Source: Bacteroidales bacterium (GTDB taxonomy: Bacteria > Bacteroidota > Bacteroidia > Bacteroidales > UBA932). From it: 64,000 nt of DNA. The stretch lies in NCBI GenBank assembly GCA_017630155.1, contig JAGBVU010000001.1, positions 1 through 64,000 on the forward strand, given 5' to 3'. Under the pieces are notes generated by a model, which searched no databases, was not told where the DNA came from, and worked only from the letters and a program-made list of their open reading frames with translations. How positions within the stretch are numbered: position 1 is the stretch's first letter; each line of letters begins with the position of its first letter. Made by a program: the position numbers and the translations under genes. This document shows positions 50,866 to 59,808 of this stretch, piece by piece.

Positions 50866-51915
50866 ATGGAAGTACCTTTCAATTTCAAAGAACCTGCCAT
50901 CGGAGTTGATTTTCTGGGGAGAGATATGGAGTGCAATTCCCTTTTGAATTTGATCAGACAGAGGCAGAATGTATACATCTATGGTCCTGATGGAGTGGGG
51001 AAGAGATCATTGATAAACAAGATGTTCATAGATCTTAAGAAGAGCGATTTCAATACTATAATATGCAATGTCAATCTCCTTAATGTGAGAACAGAGGAGG
51101 AATTCTTCAATATCTACCATGAGAAGATATCACTCAGCGGATTGAGTTCATATGGAGATCTTGGTCTTCTTTCAGAAGGGGCAGGTGGGGATTTGACCTC
51201 GGCGCTGGATGCTCCAGAGAAGCTGGCTCTCCAGAAAGGGGCAAATGTGATAGTCTATATTGAAGAGTTTCAGAATGTGCTCCATTTTGATGATCCCGAT
51301 ACGTTTTTGAAAAAACTTGAAAATGTCTGTGGCGGGAGGTCAAATGTCACCTATCTTTTGACAGGATCGAAGGTCAATGCCATGAAATATATTTTCGAGG
51401 AGAAGAAGTATTTCTATGGGATGATGGAGTACCTCCCTATCCTCCCTATTAATGAGAAGCTGGCATCGGACTATGTGATCAGGACATTCCTTAGGGTGGG
51501 AAGGGTTATAGATAAAGATTATGTAAAGGAGTATTATGATATTTCGGGTGGCTATCCCTATTATTTGTGGCTCTTGAGTTCTTTCAGTTTTAACCTCACT
51601 AAAGGTTATGTTACACCTGATATCAGGGATTTTTCTATAGCATCTGTACTCTCTCTAAGGGAGAACCACTTCAAATCCCTTCTGGATTCGCTGTCAAACT
51701 TTCAGGTAAATCTTCTGAGGGCTATTTTTAATGGTGTGACCAAGCTTACCAATAGGGAGGTTATCGAATCCTATGGACTTAACTCATCAGCAAATGTCCA
51801 TAGACTCAAGGAGGCTCTGAAGAAGAAGGAGATCGTCTATTTCGATGAGAAGGAGGAGCCACATTTTGTGGATCCTATTTTCAAATATTGGTTATCAAAA
51901 TACTATTTCGTATGA
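50866..51915 (+). CDS. STAND/archaeal-type ATPase (ATPase_2-like)
   Basis: This is a 349-residue P-loop ATPase. It has Walker A GPDGVGKRS (about 43-51), with Lys-Arg in place of Lys-Ser/Thr followed by Ser, and a Walker B-like strand NVIVYIEEFQNVLHF (about 126-140). A sensor-like TYLLTGSKVNAMKYIF and the helical GGYPYYLWLLSSF region seen in archaeal-type ATPases follow. The C-terminus is a winged-helix-like part ending VDPIFKYWLSKYYF. Partner and target are unknown. It overlaps the sirtuin gene by 4 bases (ATGA), so the two are translationally coupled. It starts a run that continues into the NGN and phosphoesterase genes. Confidence 0.8.
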   Translation: MEVPFNFKEPAIGVDFLGRDMECNSLLNLIRQRQNVYIYGPDGVGKRSLINKMFIDLKKSDFNTIICNVNLLNVRTEEEFFNIYHEKISLSGLSSYGDLGLLSEGAGGDLTSALDAPEKLALQKGANVIVYIEEFQNVLHFDDPDTFLKKLENVCGGRSNVTYLLTGSKVNAMKYIFEEKKYFYGMMEYLPILPINEKLASDYVIRTFLRVGRVIDKDYVKEYYDISGGYPYYLWLLSSFSFNLTKGYVTPDIRDFSIASVLSLRENHFKSLLDSLSNFQVNLLRAIFNGVTKLTNREVIESYGLNSSANVHRLKEALKKKEIVYFDEKEEPHFVDPIFKYWLSKYYFV

Positions 51916-52598
51916 AAAAGAGACTTGTAGTTTTGACTGGTGCAGGTGTAAGTCAGGAGAGTGGAATAAAGACCTTTAGGGATAGTGACGGATTGTGGGA
52001 AAACTATCCTGTCGAGGAGGTGGCCTCTATCGACGGGTGGTACAAAAACAAGGAACTTATGCTCCGCTTTTATAATGAACGCAGAGCCCAATTGGCGACA
52101 GTAGAGCCAAACAGGGCACATAAAATCATTGCGGAGCTTGAGGAGTATTTTGATGTTACAGTAGTGACACAGAATGTGGACAACCTTCATGAGAGGGCAG
52201 GTTCCACAAATATTATCCACCTTCACGGGGAGCTCACAAAAGCAAGAGGTGTGGATGATGATTTCACTACTTATGATATCGGTTACAATCCTATCGCTTT
52301 GGGTGACAGAAGCCCGAGCGGAGCGCAGCTCAGACCCCATATAGTGTGGTTTGGAGAGGCGGTTCCCAGGCTTGAAGATGGGGCCAAGGCGGTAAGTGAG
52401 TGTGATATCCTCCTGGTGGTGGGGACATCCCTGGCAGTATATCCTGCGGCAAGTCTTGTGAATTATATCACAAATGGAAGACCTATATATCTTATCGATC
52501 CCAAGCCTATAAAAGTCAACTATCCTCACTATACCCAAATTGAAGATGTGGCATCTTCGGGAATGGAGAGATTCAGGGAGATTGTTTTAGGCAGATAG
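51912..52598 (+). CDS. Sir2-family NAD-dependent protein deacylase
   Basis: This is a 228-residue sirtuin. It has the NAD fold GAGVSQESGIKTFR (about 10-23), TQNVDNLHERAG with the catalytic His region HLHGEL, the HIVWFGEAVP segment, and the GTSLAVYPA loop. FYNERRA contains the Tyr-x-x-Arg pair that in class III sirtuins favours succinyl or malonyl lysine. The four zinc-binding cysteines of most sirtuins are missing: the only Cys lies in SECDILL. The start at 51912 overlaps the ATPase stop; a longer frame adds eight residues from within that gene. Likely a deacylase, though NADase activity cannot be excluded. Confidence 0.88.
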   Translation: MKKRLVVLTGAGVSQESGIKTFRDSDGLWENYPVEEVASIDGWYKNKELMLRFYNERRAQLATVEPNRAHKIIAELEEYFDVTVVTQNVDNLHERAGSTNIIHLHGELTKARGVDDDFTTYDIGYNPIALGDRSPSGAQLRPHIVWFGEAVPRLEDGAKAVSECDILLVVGTSLAVYPAASLVNYITNGRPIYLIDPKPIKVNYPHYTQIEDVASSGMERFREIVLGR

Positions 52599-52606
52599 AG
52601 TATAAT

Positions 52607-53089
52607 ATGGGCAAAAAAGAGTTAAATTTGCAAGTTGCAAACTGGTATGCCTTGAGGACACGGCCCAAGTCCGAGAGGATGGTGGGGAAGAGGCTGGAGA
52701 TGGAGAGTGTAGTCCATTATATTCCATGTGCCGGCATCAAAAGGAGATGGTCAGACAGGGTGAAGAAACTGGATACTCCTCTTTTGGAAAATATTGTGCT
52801 TGTAAATTGTAGACGCTTGAGGTTGAGGTACTTGTGTTCTATCAAAGGTGTTCTGGGGGTGGTAAAAAAGGGGGAGCTGCCTTTGGTCATTTCCCCGGAA
52901 AGTATAGAGGCGCTGAGGGTGATGGAGGGTGTGGCAGATGGAAGTTTTCTTGTCGGTGAGGGTGTTATAGACAGTGTAATGGGGCTGAAATGGGACAAGA
53001 GAGGTAGTGAAGTTGTAAAGGTTGATGAAGATCATTACTACCTTTTTATTCCAGAACTTGATGTTACGATATGTACAGAGAATAAATAG
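52607..53089 (+). CDS. NusG N-terminal (NGN)-domain protein, UpxY-like
   Basis: This is a 160-residue NusG paralogue. It has the NGN opening NWYALRTRPKSERMVGKRLE (about 12-31) and the element RRWSDRVKKLDTPLLENIV that in UpxY/RfaH proteins contacts RNA polymerase. A C-terminal KOW-like part is weak. UpxY factors normally sit at the head of capsule or surface-polysaccharide operons in Bacteroides. None is here: it lies 8 bases after the sirtuin and 8 before a phosphoesterase gene. It probably promotes elongation through a specific operon, which may be its own or elsewhere. Confidence 0.8.
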   Translation: MGKKELNLQVANWYALRTRPKSERMVGKRLEMESVVHYIPCAGIKRRWSDRVKKLDTPLLENIVLVNCRRLRLRYLCSIKGVLGVVKKGELPLVISPESIEALRVMEGVADGSFLVGEGVIDSVMGLKWDKRGSEVVKVDEDHYYLFIPELDVTICTENK

Positions 53090-53097
53090 ATTTCAGT

Positions 53098-54948
53098 ATG
53101 AAAAGATTTTTGGTGTTATTATTGGCTGCTTTGGCTTCTCTTTCTGTTCTAGGTCAGAACAGGGGGAAATTCGCATTTTTTGCAGATACCCATATTGCAG
53201 AGGGGGCGAAGAGCATTGAGGAGCTCGAGGCGTGTATAGAAGATGTGAACAGTAATCCTGAGATCGAGTTTTCTATATTGGCAGGGGATATTACCGAGTT
53301 CGGCTCCGACAGGGAGATCAGACTTGCCAAATCTATTATAGACAAATTGGAGAAACCTTACTATGTGGTGGCAGGAAATCACGATGCCAAATGGTCGGAG
53401 AGCGGATGCAACACATTTGAGAAGGTTTTTGGATATGGTCATTTTGAATTTGAGGCCTTTGGGTTGAAATTTGTGGGGACCAACAGTGGCCCTAATATGA
53501 GGATGGCTCCAGCTCTTGTCCCGAGAGAGAGCATTGTCCTTTTGGATTCTCTAGTGAAGGCAACTCCATCGGATAAACCTATCGTATTTGTCAACCATTT
53601 CCCTCAAGATACTTCTGTGCTGAACTATTTCCAGGTACTCGATATTCTTAAAGAATCAAATATCCAATTGGTTATGGGTGGACACTGGCACAATAATGTA
53701 GTGTTGGACTATGAAGGTATTCCAGGAATCCTCCTCAGATCATCACAGGCAAAGGGGAGAAAGGGACCTGGTTACAGTATAGTGACAGTGGACAATGGTA
53801 GGATATCTGTTTCTGAGAAGGTGGTGGGTATGGAACCTTTTGAACCCTGGTACGAGCTTCAGATGACCGAGCCACTCCCTTTCAACAGAAGACATCAGGT
53901 CTACGGCCAGAGGCCGGACTACTCTGCAAATGGCAAATATCCAAATGTAAAAGAGGTATGGACTCTGCAGGAGAGTGGTGACATAGGGGCAGGTGCTGTC
54001 TATTCAGAAGATAATGTGGTATATACAACTACCCAGGGATATGTCAAGTGTGTAAGTTTGGCTTCCGGGGAGTTGAAATGGTCAGTAAAACTCAATGGTA
54101 AGGTCTACTCTACCCCTGCGGTATATAAGAAATATGTGGTGGTGGGTTGTGCGGACAATATAATCTATTGTCTTGATATTAAGTCCGGCAAGGAGTTGTG
54201 GAAACACCATTGTGACAAATCTGTACTGGCCTCTCCAAATATCTACGATGGAGTGGTGTATATAGGTGCATCTGACGGCAGGTTCAGGGCTTTGAATCTG
54301 AAGACCGGCCATTTGGTGTGGAGCTTCTCCGATGTGAAAGGTTTTGTGGAATCTAAAGCCTATGTAGATGAGGTGCAGGTGGTATTCGGTGATTGGGCCA
54401 ATACCCTCTATTCGCTTGACAGGGCTTCGGGTAAACTTATGTGGACCTGGAAGGTGAAAGGGAGCAGAATGTACTCTCCTGCAGCAGTGTGGCCTGTCAA
54501 ATCGGGCAACAGACTCTTTGTAGTGACACCAGAAAGGAAAATATACTCCATAGAGGCATCAAGCGGCAGCACTATGTGGGAGCATCGCGGAGGCAGGGAG
54601 TCTGTCGGTATCTCTGCTTTGGGTGACAGGGTGTTTGTGAAAACAATGAAAGATACTGTATTCTGTTTCTCTACAGCGCCGGCGATGAAGGCGCAGGTGC
54701 TGTGGGCCACTGATACAAAGATAGGTTATGATATAGCCCCAACACCCACAGCATATTACCAAGGGGTTGCATTTGTCCCTACAGACAAGGGCTCTATCGT
54801 GGCCCTGAATGCTGAAACTGGTGAGATAATGTGGAGATACAAATTGTCATTTGCATTGGTCAATTCTATTGTCCCCATTGAAAATGTTAAGGAGAGAAAA
54901 ATACTTGTGACCACTATGGATGGGAAAGTGTCACTGCTTTCATACTGA
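53098..54948 (+). CDS. exported metallophosphoesterase with PQQ-like beta-propeller
   Basis: This is a 616-residue protein with signal peptide (about 1-19). The N-terminal calcineurin-like domain has all metal motifs: FADTHI (about 27-32), LAGDITE, VAGNHDAKW, VNHFPQD and MGGHWHN. The C-terminal half (from about 285) has at least six PQQ-like blades, each ending in a pattern like SGKELWK, TGHLVWS, SGKLMWT, TGEIMWR. It is probably a periplasmic phosphatase whose propeller binds a partner or substrate. It follows the NGN gene by 8 bases; serS starts 31 bases after it. Confidence 0.87.
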   Translation: MKRFLVLLLAALASLSVLGQNRGKFAFFADTHIAEGAKSIEELEACIEDVNSNPEIEFSILAGDITEFGSDREIRLAKSIIDKLEKPYYVVAGNHDAKWSESGCNTFEKVFGYGHFEFEAFGLKFVGTNSGPNMRMAPALVPRESIVLLDSLVKATPSDKPIVFVNHFPQDTSVLNYFQVLDILKESNIQLVMGGHWHNNVVLDYEGIPGILLRSSQAKGRKGPGYSIVTVDNGRISVSEKVVGMEPFEPWYELQMTEPLPFNRRHQVYGQRPDYSANGKYPNVKEVWTLQESGDIGAGAVYSEDNVVYTTTQGYVKCVSLASGELKWSVKLNGKVYSTPAVYKKYVVVGCADNIIYCLDIKSGKELWKHHCDKSVLASPNIYDGVVYIGASDGRFRALNLKTGHLVWSFSDVKGFVESKAYVDEVQVVFGDWANTLYSLDRASGKLMWTWKVKGSRMYSPAAVWPVKSGNRLFVVTPERKIYSIEASSGSTMWEHRGGRESVGISALGDRVFVKTMKDTVFCFSTAPAMKAQVLWATDTKIGYDIAPTPTAYYQGVAFVPTDKGSIVALNAETGEIMWRYKLSFALVNSIVPIENVKERKILVTTMDGKVSLLSY

Positions 54949-54979
54949 TTTATAAACTTGAAAAATACTATATTACAAG

Positions 54980-56251
54980 ATGTTGACTTTAAAGTTGTTG
55001 AGGGAAAATCCCGATTTTGTAGTTGAGAGACTTGCTGTAAAGCATTTCGATGCTAAAGAGATTGTTGAGGCTATTCTGGAGCAGGACAGACTCAGACGTG
55101 CATATCAGACAGAACTTGATGGCTGCCTGGCAGAGCAGAAAAATAAAGCCAAAGAGATTGGCGGATTGATGAAAGAGGGCAAAAAAGATGAGGCTGAGGC
55201 TGCAAAAGCGGCTGTAGCCCAGATGAAGGAGCGCTCAAAAGAGCTTGAGCAGCTTATGGAAGAGAGCCAGACCAAGCAGAATGACCTGTTGGTTCTTCTC
55301 CCCAACCTCCCTTCATCTATTGTTCCTGAGGGAAAAGTGGCAGAGGACAATGTTGTGGTCAAAACCGGTGGAGAGATAACAGACCTCGGTGAGAATCCAC
55401 TTCCACACTGGGATATTGCCAAGAAATACGATATTATTGACTTTGATTTGGGTGTTAAGCTTACAGGTGCAGGCTTCCCAGTATATAAAGGCAAGGGTGC
55501 CAAGATCCAGAGGGCGCTGATTCAGTATTTCCTTGATTACAATACAAATGCAGGTTATATGGAGATAGAACCTCCTATTCTTGTAAATGAGGCTTCAGGT
55601 TTTGGTACTGGTCAGCTTCCTGATAAGGAGGGGCAGATGTATCATGCACAGCTTGATAACTATTATCTTGTCCCTACAGCTGAGGTCCCTGTAACCAATA
55701 TTTTCAGGGATGTAATCCTTGCAGAGAGTGACTTCCCTGTGATGCTTACAGCTTATACCCCTTGTTTCAGAAGGGAAGCAGGCTCATATGGCAAGGATGT
55801 AAGGGGACTTAACAGACTTCACCAGTTTGATAAGGTGGAGATTGTGAGACTGTCACATCCTGACCACTCATATGAGGCACTTGACGAGATGGTAAAACAT
55901 GTAGAGGGTCTTGTCTCTTCACTTGGTTTGCCATATAGAATCCTAAGATTGTGCGGCGGAGATATGAGTTTCACCTCAGCACTGACTTATGACTTCGAGG
56001 TCTATTCAGAGGCACAAGGGAGATGGCTTGAGGTGAGCAGTGTTTCAAACTTTGAGTCATTCCAGGCCAACAGATTGAAACTTAGATATAAAGATAGCAA
56101 TGGCAAGACAAATCTTGCTCATACCCTAAATGGTAGCTCCTTGGCATTGCCACGTATCCTGGCAGCCCTTCTGGAGAACAATCAGACACCCGAAGGTGTC
56201 AGAGTGCCTGAGGTGCTGAGACCTTATACCGGATTTGATATGATTGACTAA
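54980..56251 (+). CDS. serS: seryl-tRNA synthetase
   Basis: This is a 423-residue class II synthetase. The N-terminal coiled-coil arm (about 30-105, rich in Lys, Glu and Ala) binds the long arm of tRNA-Ser. The catalytic domain has TAEVPVTN, motif 2 CFRREAGSYGKDVRGL, and motif 3 LNGSSLALPRILAALLENNQ. Length is standard. It is followed with no gap by ruvC. Confidence 0.97.
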   Translation: MLTLKLLRENPDFVVERLAVKHFDAKEIVEAILEQDRLRRAYQTELDGCLAEQKNKAKEIGGLMKEGKKDEAEAAKAAVAQMKERSKELEQLMEESQTKQNDLLVLLPNLPSSIVPEGKVAEDNVVVKTGGEITDLGENPLPHWDIAKKYDIIDFDLGVKLTGAGFPVYKGKGAKIQRALIQYFLDYNTNAGYMEIEPPILVNEASGFGTGQLPDKEGQMYHAQLDNYYLVPTAEVPVTNIFRDVILAESDFPVMLTAYTPCFRREAGSYGKDVRGLNRLHQFDKVEIVRLSHPDHSYEALDEMVKHVEGLVSSLGLPYRILRLCGGDMSFTSALTYDFEVYSEAQGRWLEVSSVSNFESFQANRLKLRYKDSNGKTNLAHTLNGSSLALPRILAALLENNQTPEGVRVPEVLRPYTGFDMID

Positions 56252-56815
56252 ATGACAGTGCCAGATCAGAGGATTATAATGGGAATTGACCCCGGAACCA
56301 ATATTTTAGGTTTCGGGGTTATCCTCATTGATGGGAAGAAGACCCACTATATAGATATGGGGGTACTTGATCTGAGGAAGGAGAAGGACCATTTTGAGAA
56401 ACTCAAAAGGATCAACCGGGAGGTGGGAGAGCTTATAGAGAGGTACAAACCCAATGACCTGGCAGTCGAGGCCCCATTTTACGGAAAAAATCCTCAGGTG
56501 ATGCTCAAGCTCGGAAGGGCACAGGGTGCTGCAATTGCTGCGGCACTAAGCAGGGATATTCCTGTTTTTGAGTATGCCCCGAGAAAAGCAAAAATGGCAA
56601 TAACAGGGAGGGGAGACGCTTCAAAGGAGCAGGTGGCTCTGATTCTTCAGAAGAGCCTCGGAGTGGAGTTCCAAAGCTCTTATCTCGATGCTTCGGATGC
56701 TGTTGCAATAGCTATGTGTCACTCATATCAACTGATAAATCCCCTTCTCGACAAAACCGCTTCTACATCCTGGGAGGCGTTTGTCAAATCTCACCCAGGG
56801 AGGGTGAAAAAATAG
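56252..56815 (+). CDS. ruvC: Holliday junction resolvase RuvC
   Basis: This is a 187-residue endonuclease that cuts Holliday junctions with RuvAB. The acidic catalytic residues are seen in GIDPGTNILGFG (Asp, about 12), VEAPFYGKNPQ (Glu, about 73) and LDASDAVAIAMCH (Asp pair, near 149-152). The length is usual. The ATG directly follows the serS stop codon, so translation is coupled. Confidence 0.95.
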   Translation: MTVPDQRIIMGIDPGTNILGFGVILIDGKKTHYIDMGVLDLRKEKDHFEKLKRINREVGELIERYKPNDLAVEAPFYGKNPQVMLKLGRAQGAAIAAALSRDIPVFEYAPRKAKMAITGRGDASKEQVALILQKSLGVEFQSSYLDASDAVAIAMCHSYQLINPLLDKTASTSWEAFVKSHPGRVKK

Positions 56816-56888
56816 TGGTTCAGTTAAACTTTTCCCCCGATTTGTAGTCAAAAGGGAGTTGATTTTAAAAGGATAGAACAATAAATTA

Positions 56889-59759
56889 GTGATGATATAT
56901 AAAAGATTGAAGATGCTTCTGGCTTTCGTACTCATTTCAGCAGGAAGCATTTATGCGCAGCAAGGATCAGTTAAACTCAGATTGGTGGACTCTCTCACCC
57001 AGGCGCCGGTGGATTTTGCATCGGTGTATGTTTCCAAAGATGGTACAGTTAAGGGTGCAAAACACTCAATGACAGACGAACATGGTTATGCTACTATAGA
57101 AAAGGTGGCTGCCGGGCATTATATATTCAAGGCTGAACTTATGGGTTATAAGGTGAAGCAGATGAATATTGAAGTAGGTAAGGGGCCCCTTGACCTTGGC
57201 GAAATAAAGATGCAGCAGGATGTCAACACTCTCGAGCAGGTGGTTGTCTCTGCAGTGGGCAATCCAATAGTGGTAAAGAAAGATACCATTGAATATAGTG
57301 CTACATCCATTAAGACCTCAGACAATGATATGCTTGAGGATCTTATCAAGAAACTTCCTGGATTTGAGGTGGATAGTGATGGTAATATTACAGCCAACGG
57401 AGAGACTGTCAAGAAGGTTTATATAGACGGTAAGGAGTTCTTCCTGGATGATCCACAGCTTGCCTCGAAAAATATCCCTGCGAAAATCATCAATAAGGTG
57501 AAGCTTGTGGAGAAGAAATCTGAGCAGGCGGAGTTTACAGGTATTGATGACGGTGAGGAGGAGACAGTGCTCGATCTTAGCATCAGACCCGGTATGATGA
57601 AGGGGTGGTTCGGTAATCTTTCGGGTGGTGGTGGTATGGATATCGCCAACAAGGATCACGATGCCAGATTTCAGGGTGCTGCCATGATTGGAAGATTTAC
57701 AGATAAGTCGCAAATCAGCATCATCGGTAATGGAAACAATACCAATAACCGTGGTTTCCAGGATATGGCTGGAGAGATGATGGGTGCGATGAGAGGAGGA
57801 GGAATGCGTGGTATGGGTGGTATGGGCTGGGGCGGCAACAGCGGTATCACCACATCATGGATGGGTGGTGTGAATGCCAATGGACATCTCCTGGATGGAG
57901 ATTTGGAGTTGGGTGGAAACTATCTGTACAGCGGAAATGAGAAGGTGCTGGAGGAGAAGACCAACAAGATGACTATGCTCGATGACAATGAGTCGATAAA
58001 TACCCGTGATGAAGCCTATAATATCACCAGTGCCCAAAATCATAGGGCCGGTGTCAGGGCAGATTGGGATATAACAGACAAGACATCCATTCTGTTTACA
58101 CCAAGTTTCAATTTCGGCTATGCTGACTTTGAAGAGAAGAGCACATATTCCACAGACAATAATCTTAAGGGTAAGGTCAATGATGGTGTAAGCCTCTCTA
58201 CAGGTAACAATGACAACTGGAGGGCAAACGGAAGACTTCTCTTAAGACAAAAGATAGGTAAGACTAAAGGGCGTACGCTGTCGCTGAATGTTAATTATAA
58301 TGTGTCTCAGAACGGGATGACTGGTAACAACTACTCAGAGACAAACTCATACGAGAATGGAAAGAACCACAGTTCTGTAGTGGACCAGATGTATCTTCAG
58401 AGGAGTGATGCCTATACTGTGGGTGGAAGATTCTCATATACAGAGCCCCTTGGTAAAAACTTCTTCCTGGAGGCCTCGTACAGATACAACTACAGGGTGA
58501 TTGATGCAGAGAAGATGACATATGACAAGGATATGAACGGCAATTATGCTTCGTTGGATACCCTTTATTCAAGCAAGTATAGAAACACATTTATCGATCA
58601 GGATGCAAGGATCAACCTTGTCAAACAGGAGGAGAAATACAACTTCCAGGTGGGCTTCAGTGTACAGCCTGCATACACTAAGAGTGTTACCACTCTCCTT
58701 AGGGAGAACAGGGACAGTGTCTTGGCTTATAGTGTGGTCAATTATGCCCCTTCAGCAAGATTCGATTACAGGTTTTCTGACCGTAACTTCTTGAGAATCA
58801 ACTATCGCGGTTCTACAAACCAACCATCAATAACACAGCTTCAGCCTGTGCCAGATAACTCGAATCCCCTTAGGATTACACTGGGTAACCCAAAACTCCA
58901 GCCTGAGTTCTCGCACAGATTCAATATCAATTACAGAAATACCAATACAGAGACCTTTGCATCACAAAATGCCAATCTCTATGCTACTTATGTAAAAGAT
59001 GACATAATAAACGCAAGCTGGTACAACTCTTCAGGTGTGCAATTCACTGCCCCTATCAATTCCAAAGAGGGGACATTTACAGCAGGCGGAAGGTATATGT
59101 TCAACACCCCTATAGCAAAGTCAAATTTCTCTTTTATGACATTTACAAATGTAAGTGTGAGTCGTGGATTGAGTTATACAGGCTCGGGAGATGTGGAGAC
59201 TCTGGAGGAGATTATTGATGATCTGGTAGCAGGCAAGACCACTACCCTTAATGTAAGTGAAAGGATCAATTTTGTCTACAGAAACGACTCTTTCGAGGCA
59301 AGACTTGGTGGTAGTGCCAGATTCCAGAACGCATGGTATACCATCAAGGAGCAGGAGAGACCATCTACCTGGACCAACTCCATCAATGGTGAGGTCAATT
59401 ATACTATGCCTTGGGGAACAGAGATAAAGACCGATGCCAGATATACATTCTATATCGGTTATGAGGATGGTTACAACGAACCTACTTGTGTATGGAATGC
59501 AGAGATTTCACAGCTTTTGTTCAAGAAGAAAGCTACTTTGAGATTCAAGGTGTATGATATCCTCCAACAGGCAAAAAATGTATATAGAACCACTACTGAC
59601 AACTATGTGCAGGATGTGGAGCAGAATACACTTGGTCAGTACTTTATGCTAAGCTTTACATTCAGGTTCGGTAACTTCGGAGGTCAGAGAATGGGCGGTC
59701 CTGGTGGACCTGGCAGGGGGCCTGGAATGGGAAGACCACCAATGGGCCCAAGAAGATAG
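56889..59759 (+). CDS. large outer-membrane beta-barrel protein (paralogue of the gene at 25970)
   Basis: This is a 956-residue outer-membrane protein. A signal peptide (about 1-24, ending SIYAQQ) is followed by a carboxypeptidase-regulatory-like domain (about 27-105). The plug-like region (VVVSAVGNPIVVKKDTIEYS, DNDMLEDLIKKLPGFEV, DGKEFFLDDPQLASKNIP) matches the 25970 gene nearly motif for motif. Two features are its own: a Gly/Met-rich stretch in the first barrel third (GGGMRGMGGMGWGGNSG, about 304-320), and a Gly/Pro/Arg-rich tail after the last barrel strand. It is 73 bases downstream of ruvC; no lipoprotein partner is present. Confidence 0.85.
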   Translation: MMIYKRLKMLLAFVLISAGSIYAQQGSVKLRLVDSLTQAPVDFASVYVSKDGTVKGAKHSMTDEHGYATIEKVAAGHYIFKAELMGYKVKQMNIEVGKGPLDLGEIKMQQDVNTLEQVVVSAVGNPIVVKKDTIEYSATSIKTSDNDMLEDLIKKLPGFEVDSDGNITANGETVKKVYIDGKEFFLDDPQLASKNIPAKIINKVKLVEKKSEQAEFTGIDDGEEETVLDLSIRPGMMKGWFGNLSGGGGMDIANKDHDARFQGAAMIGRFTDKSQISIIGNGNNTNNRGFQDMAGEMMGAMRGGGMRGMGGMGWGGNSGITTSWMGGVNANGHLLDGDLELGGNYLYSGNEKVLEEKTNKMTMLDDNESINTRDEAYNITSAQNHRAGVRADWDITDKTSILFTPSFNFGYADFEEKSTYSTDNNLKGKVNDGVSLSTGNNDNWRANGRLLLRQKIGKTKGRTLSLNVNYNVSQNGMTGNNYSETNSYENGKNHSSVVDQMYLQRSDAYTVGGRFSYTEPLGKNFFLEASYRYNYRVIDAEKMTYDKDMNGNYASLDTLYSSKYRNTFIDQDARINLVKQEEKYNFQVGFSVQPAYTKSVTTLLRENRDSVLAYSVVNYAPSARFDYRFSDRNFLRINYRGSTNQPSITQLQPVPDNSNPLRITLGNPKLQPEFSHRFNINYRNTNTETFASQNANLYATYVKDDIINASWYNSSGVQFTAPINSKEGTFTAGGRYMFNTPIAKSNFSFMTFTNVSVSRGLSYTGSGDVETLEEIIDDLVAGKTTTLNVSERINFVYRNDSFEARLGGSARFQNAWYTIKEQERPSTWTNSINGEVNYTMPWGTEIKTDARYTFYIGYEDGYNEPTCVWNAEISQLLFKKKATLRFKVYDILQQAKNVYRTTTDNYVQDVEQNTLGQYFMLSFTFRFGNFGGQRMGGPGGPGRGPGMGRPPMGPRR

Positions 59760-59808
59760 GGGACATTGCAGTTACGCGGGGGTGACATTCCCAATGGAGA
59801 GTGCACCT

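Noticed and set aside
50866-52598. Named anti-phage defence system
   Set aside because: The ATPase-sirtuin pair resembles parts of some systems, but the sirtuin has deacylase features and the neighbours are housekeeping or surface genes; kept as a question, not a call.
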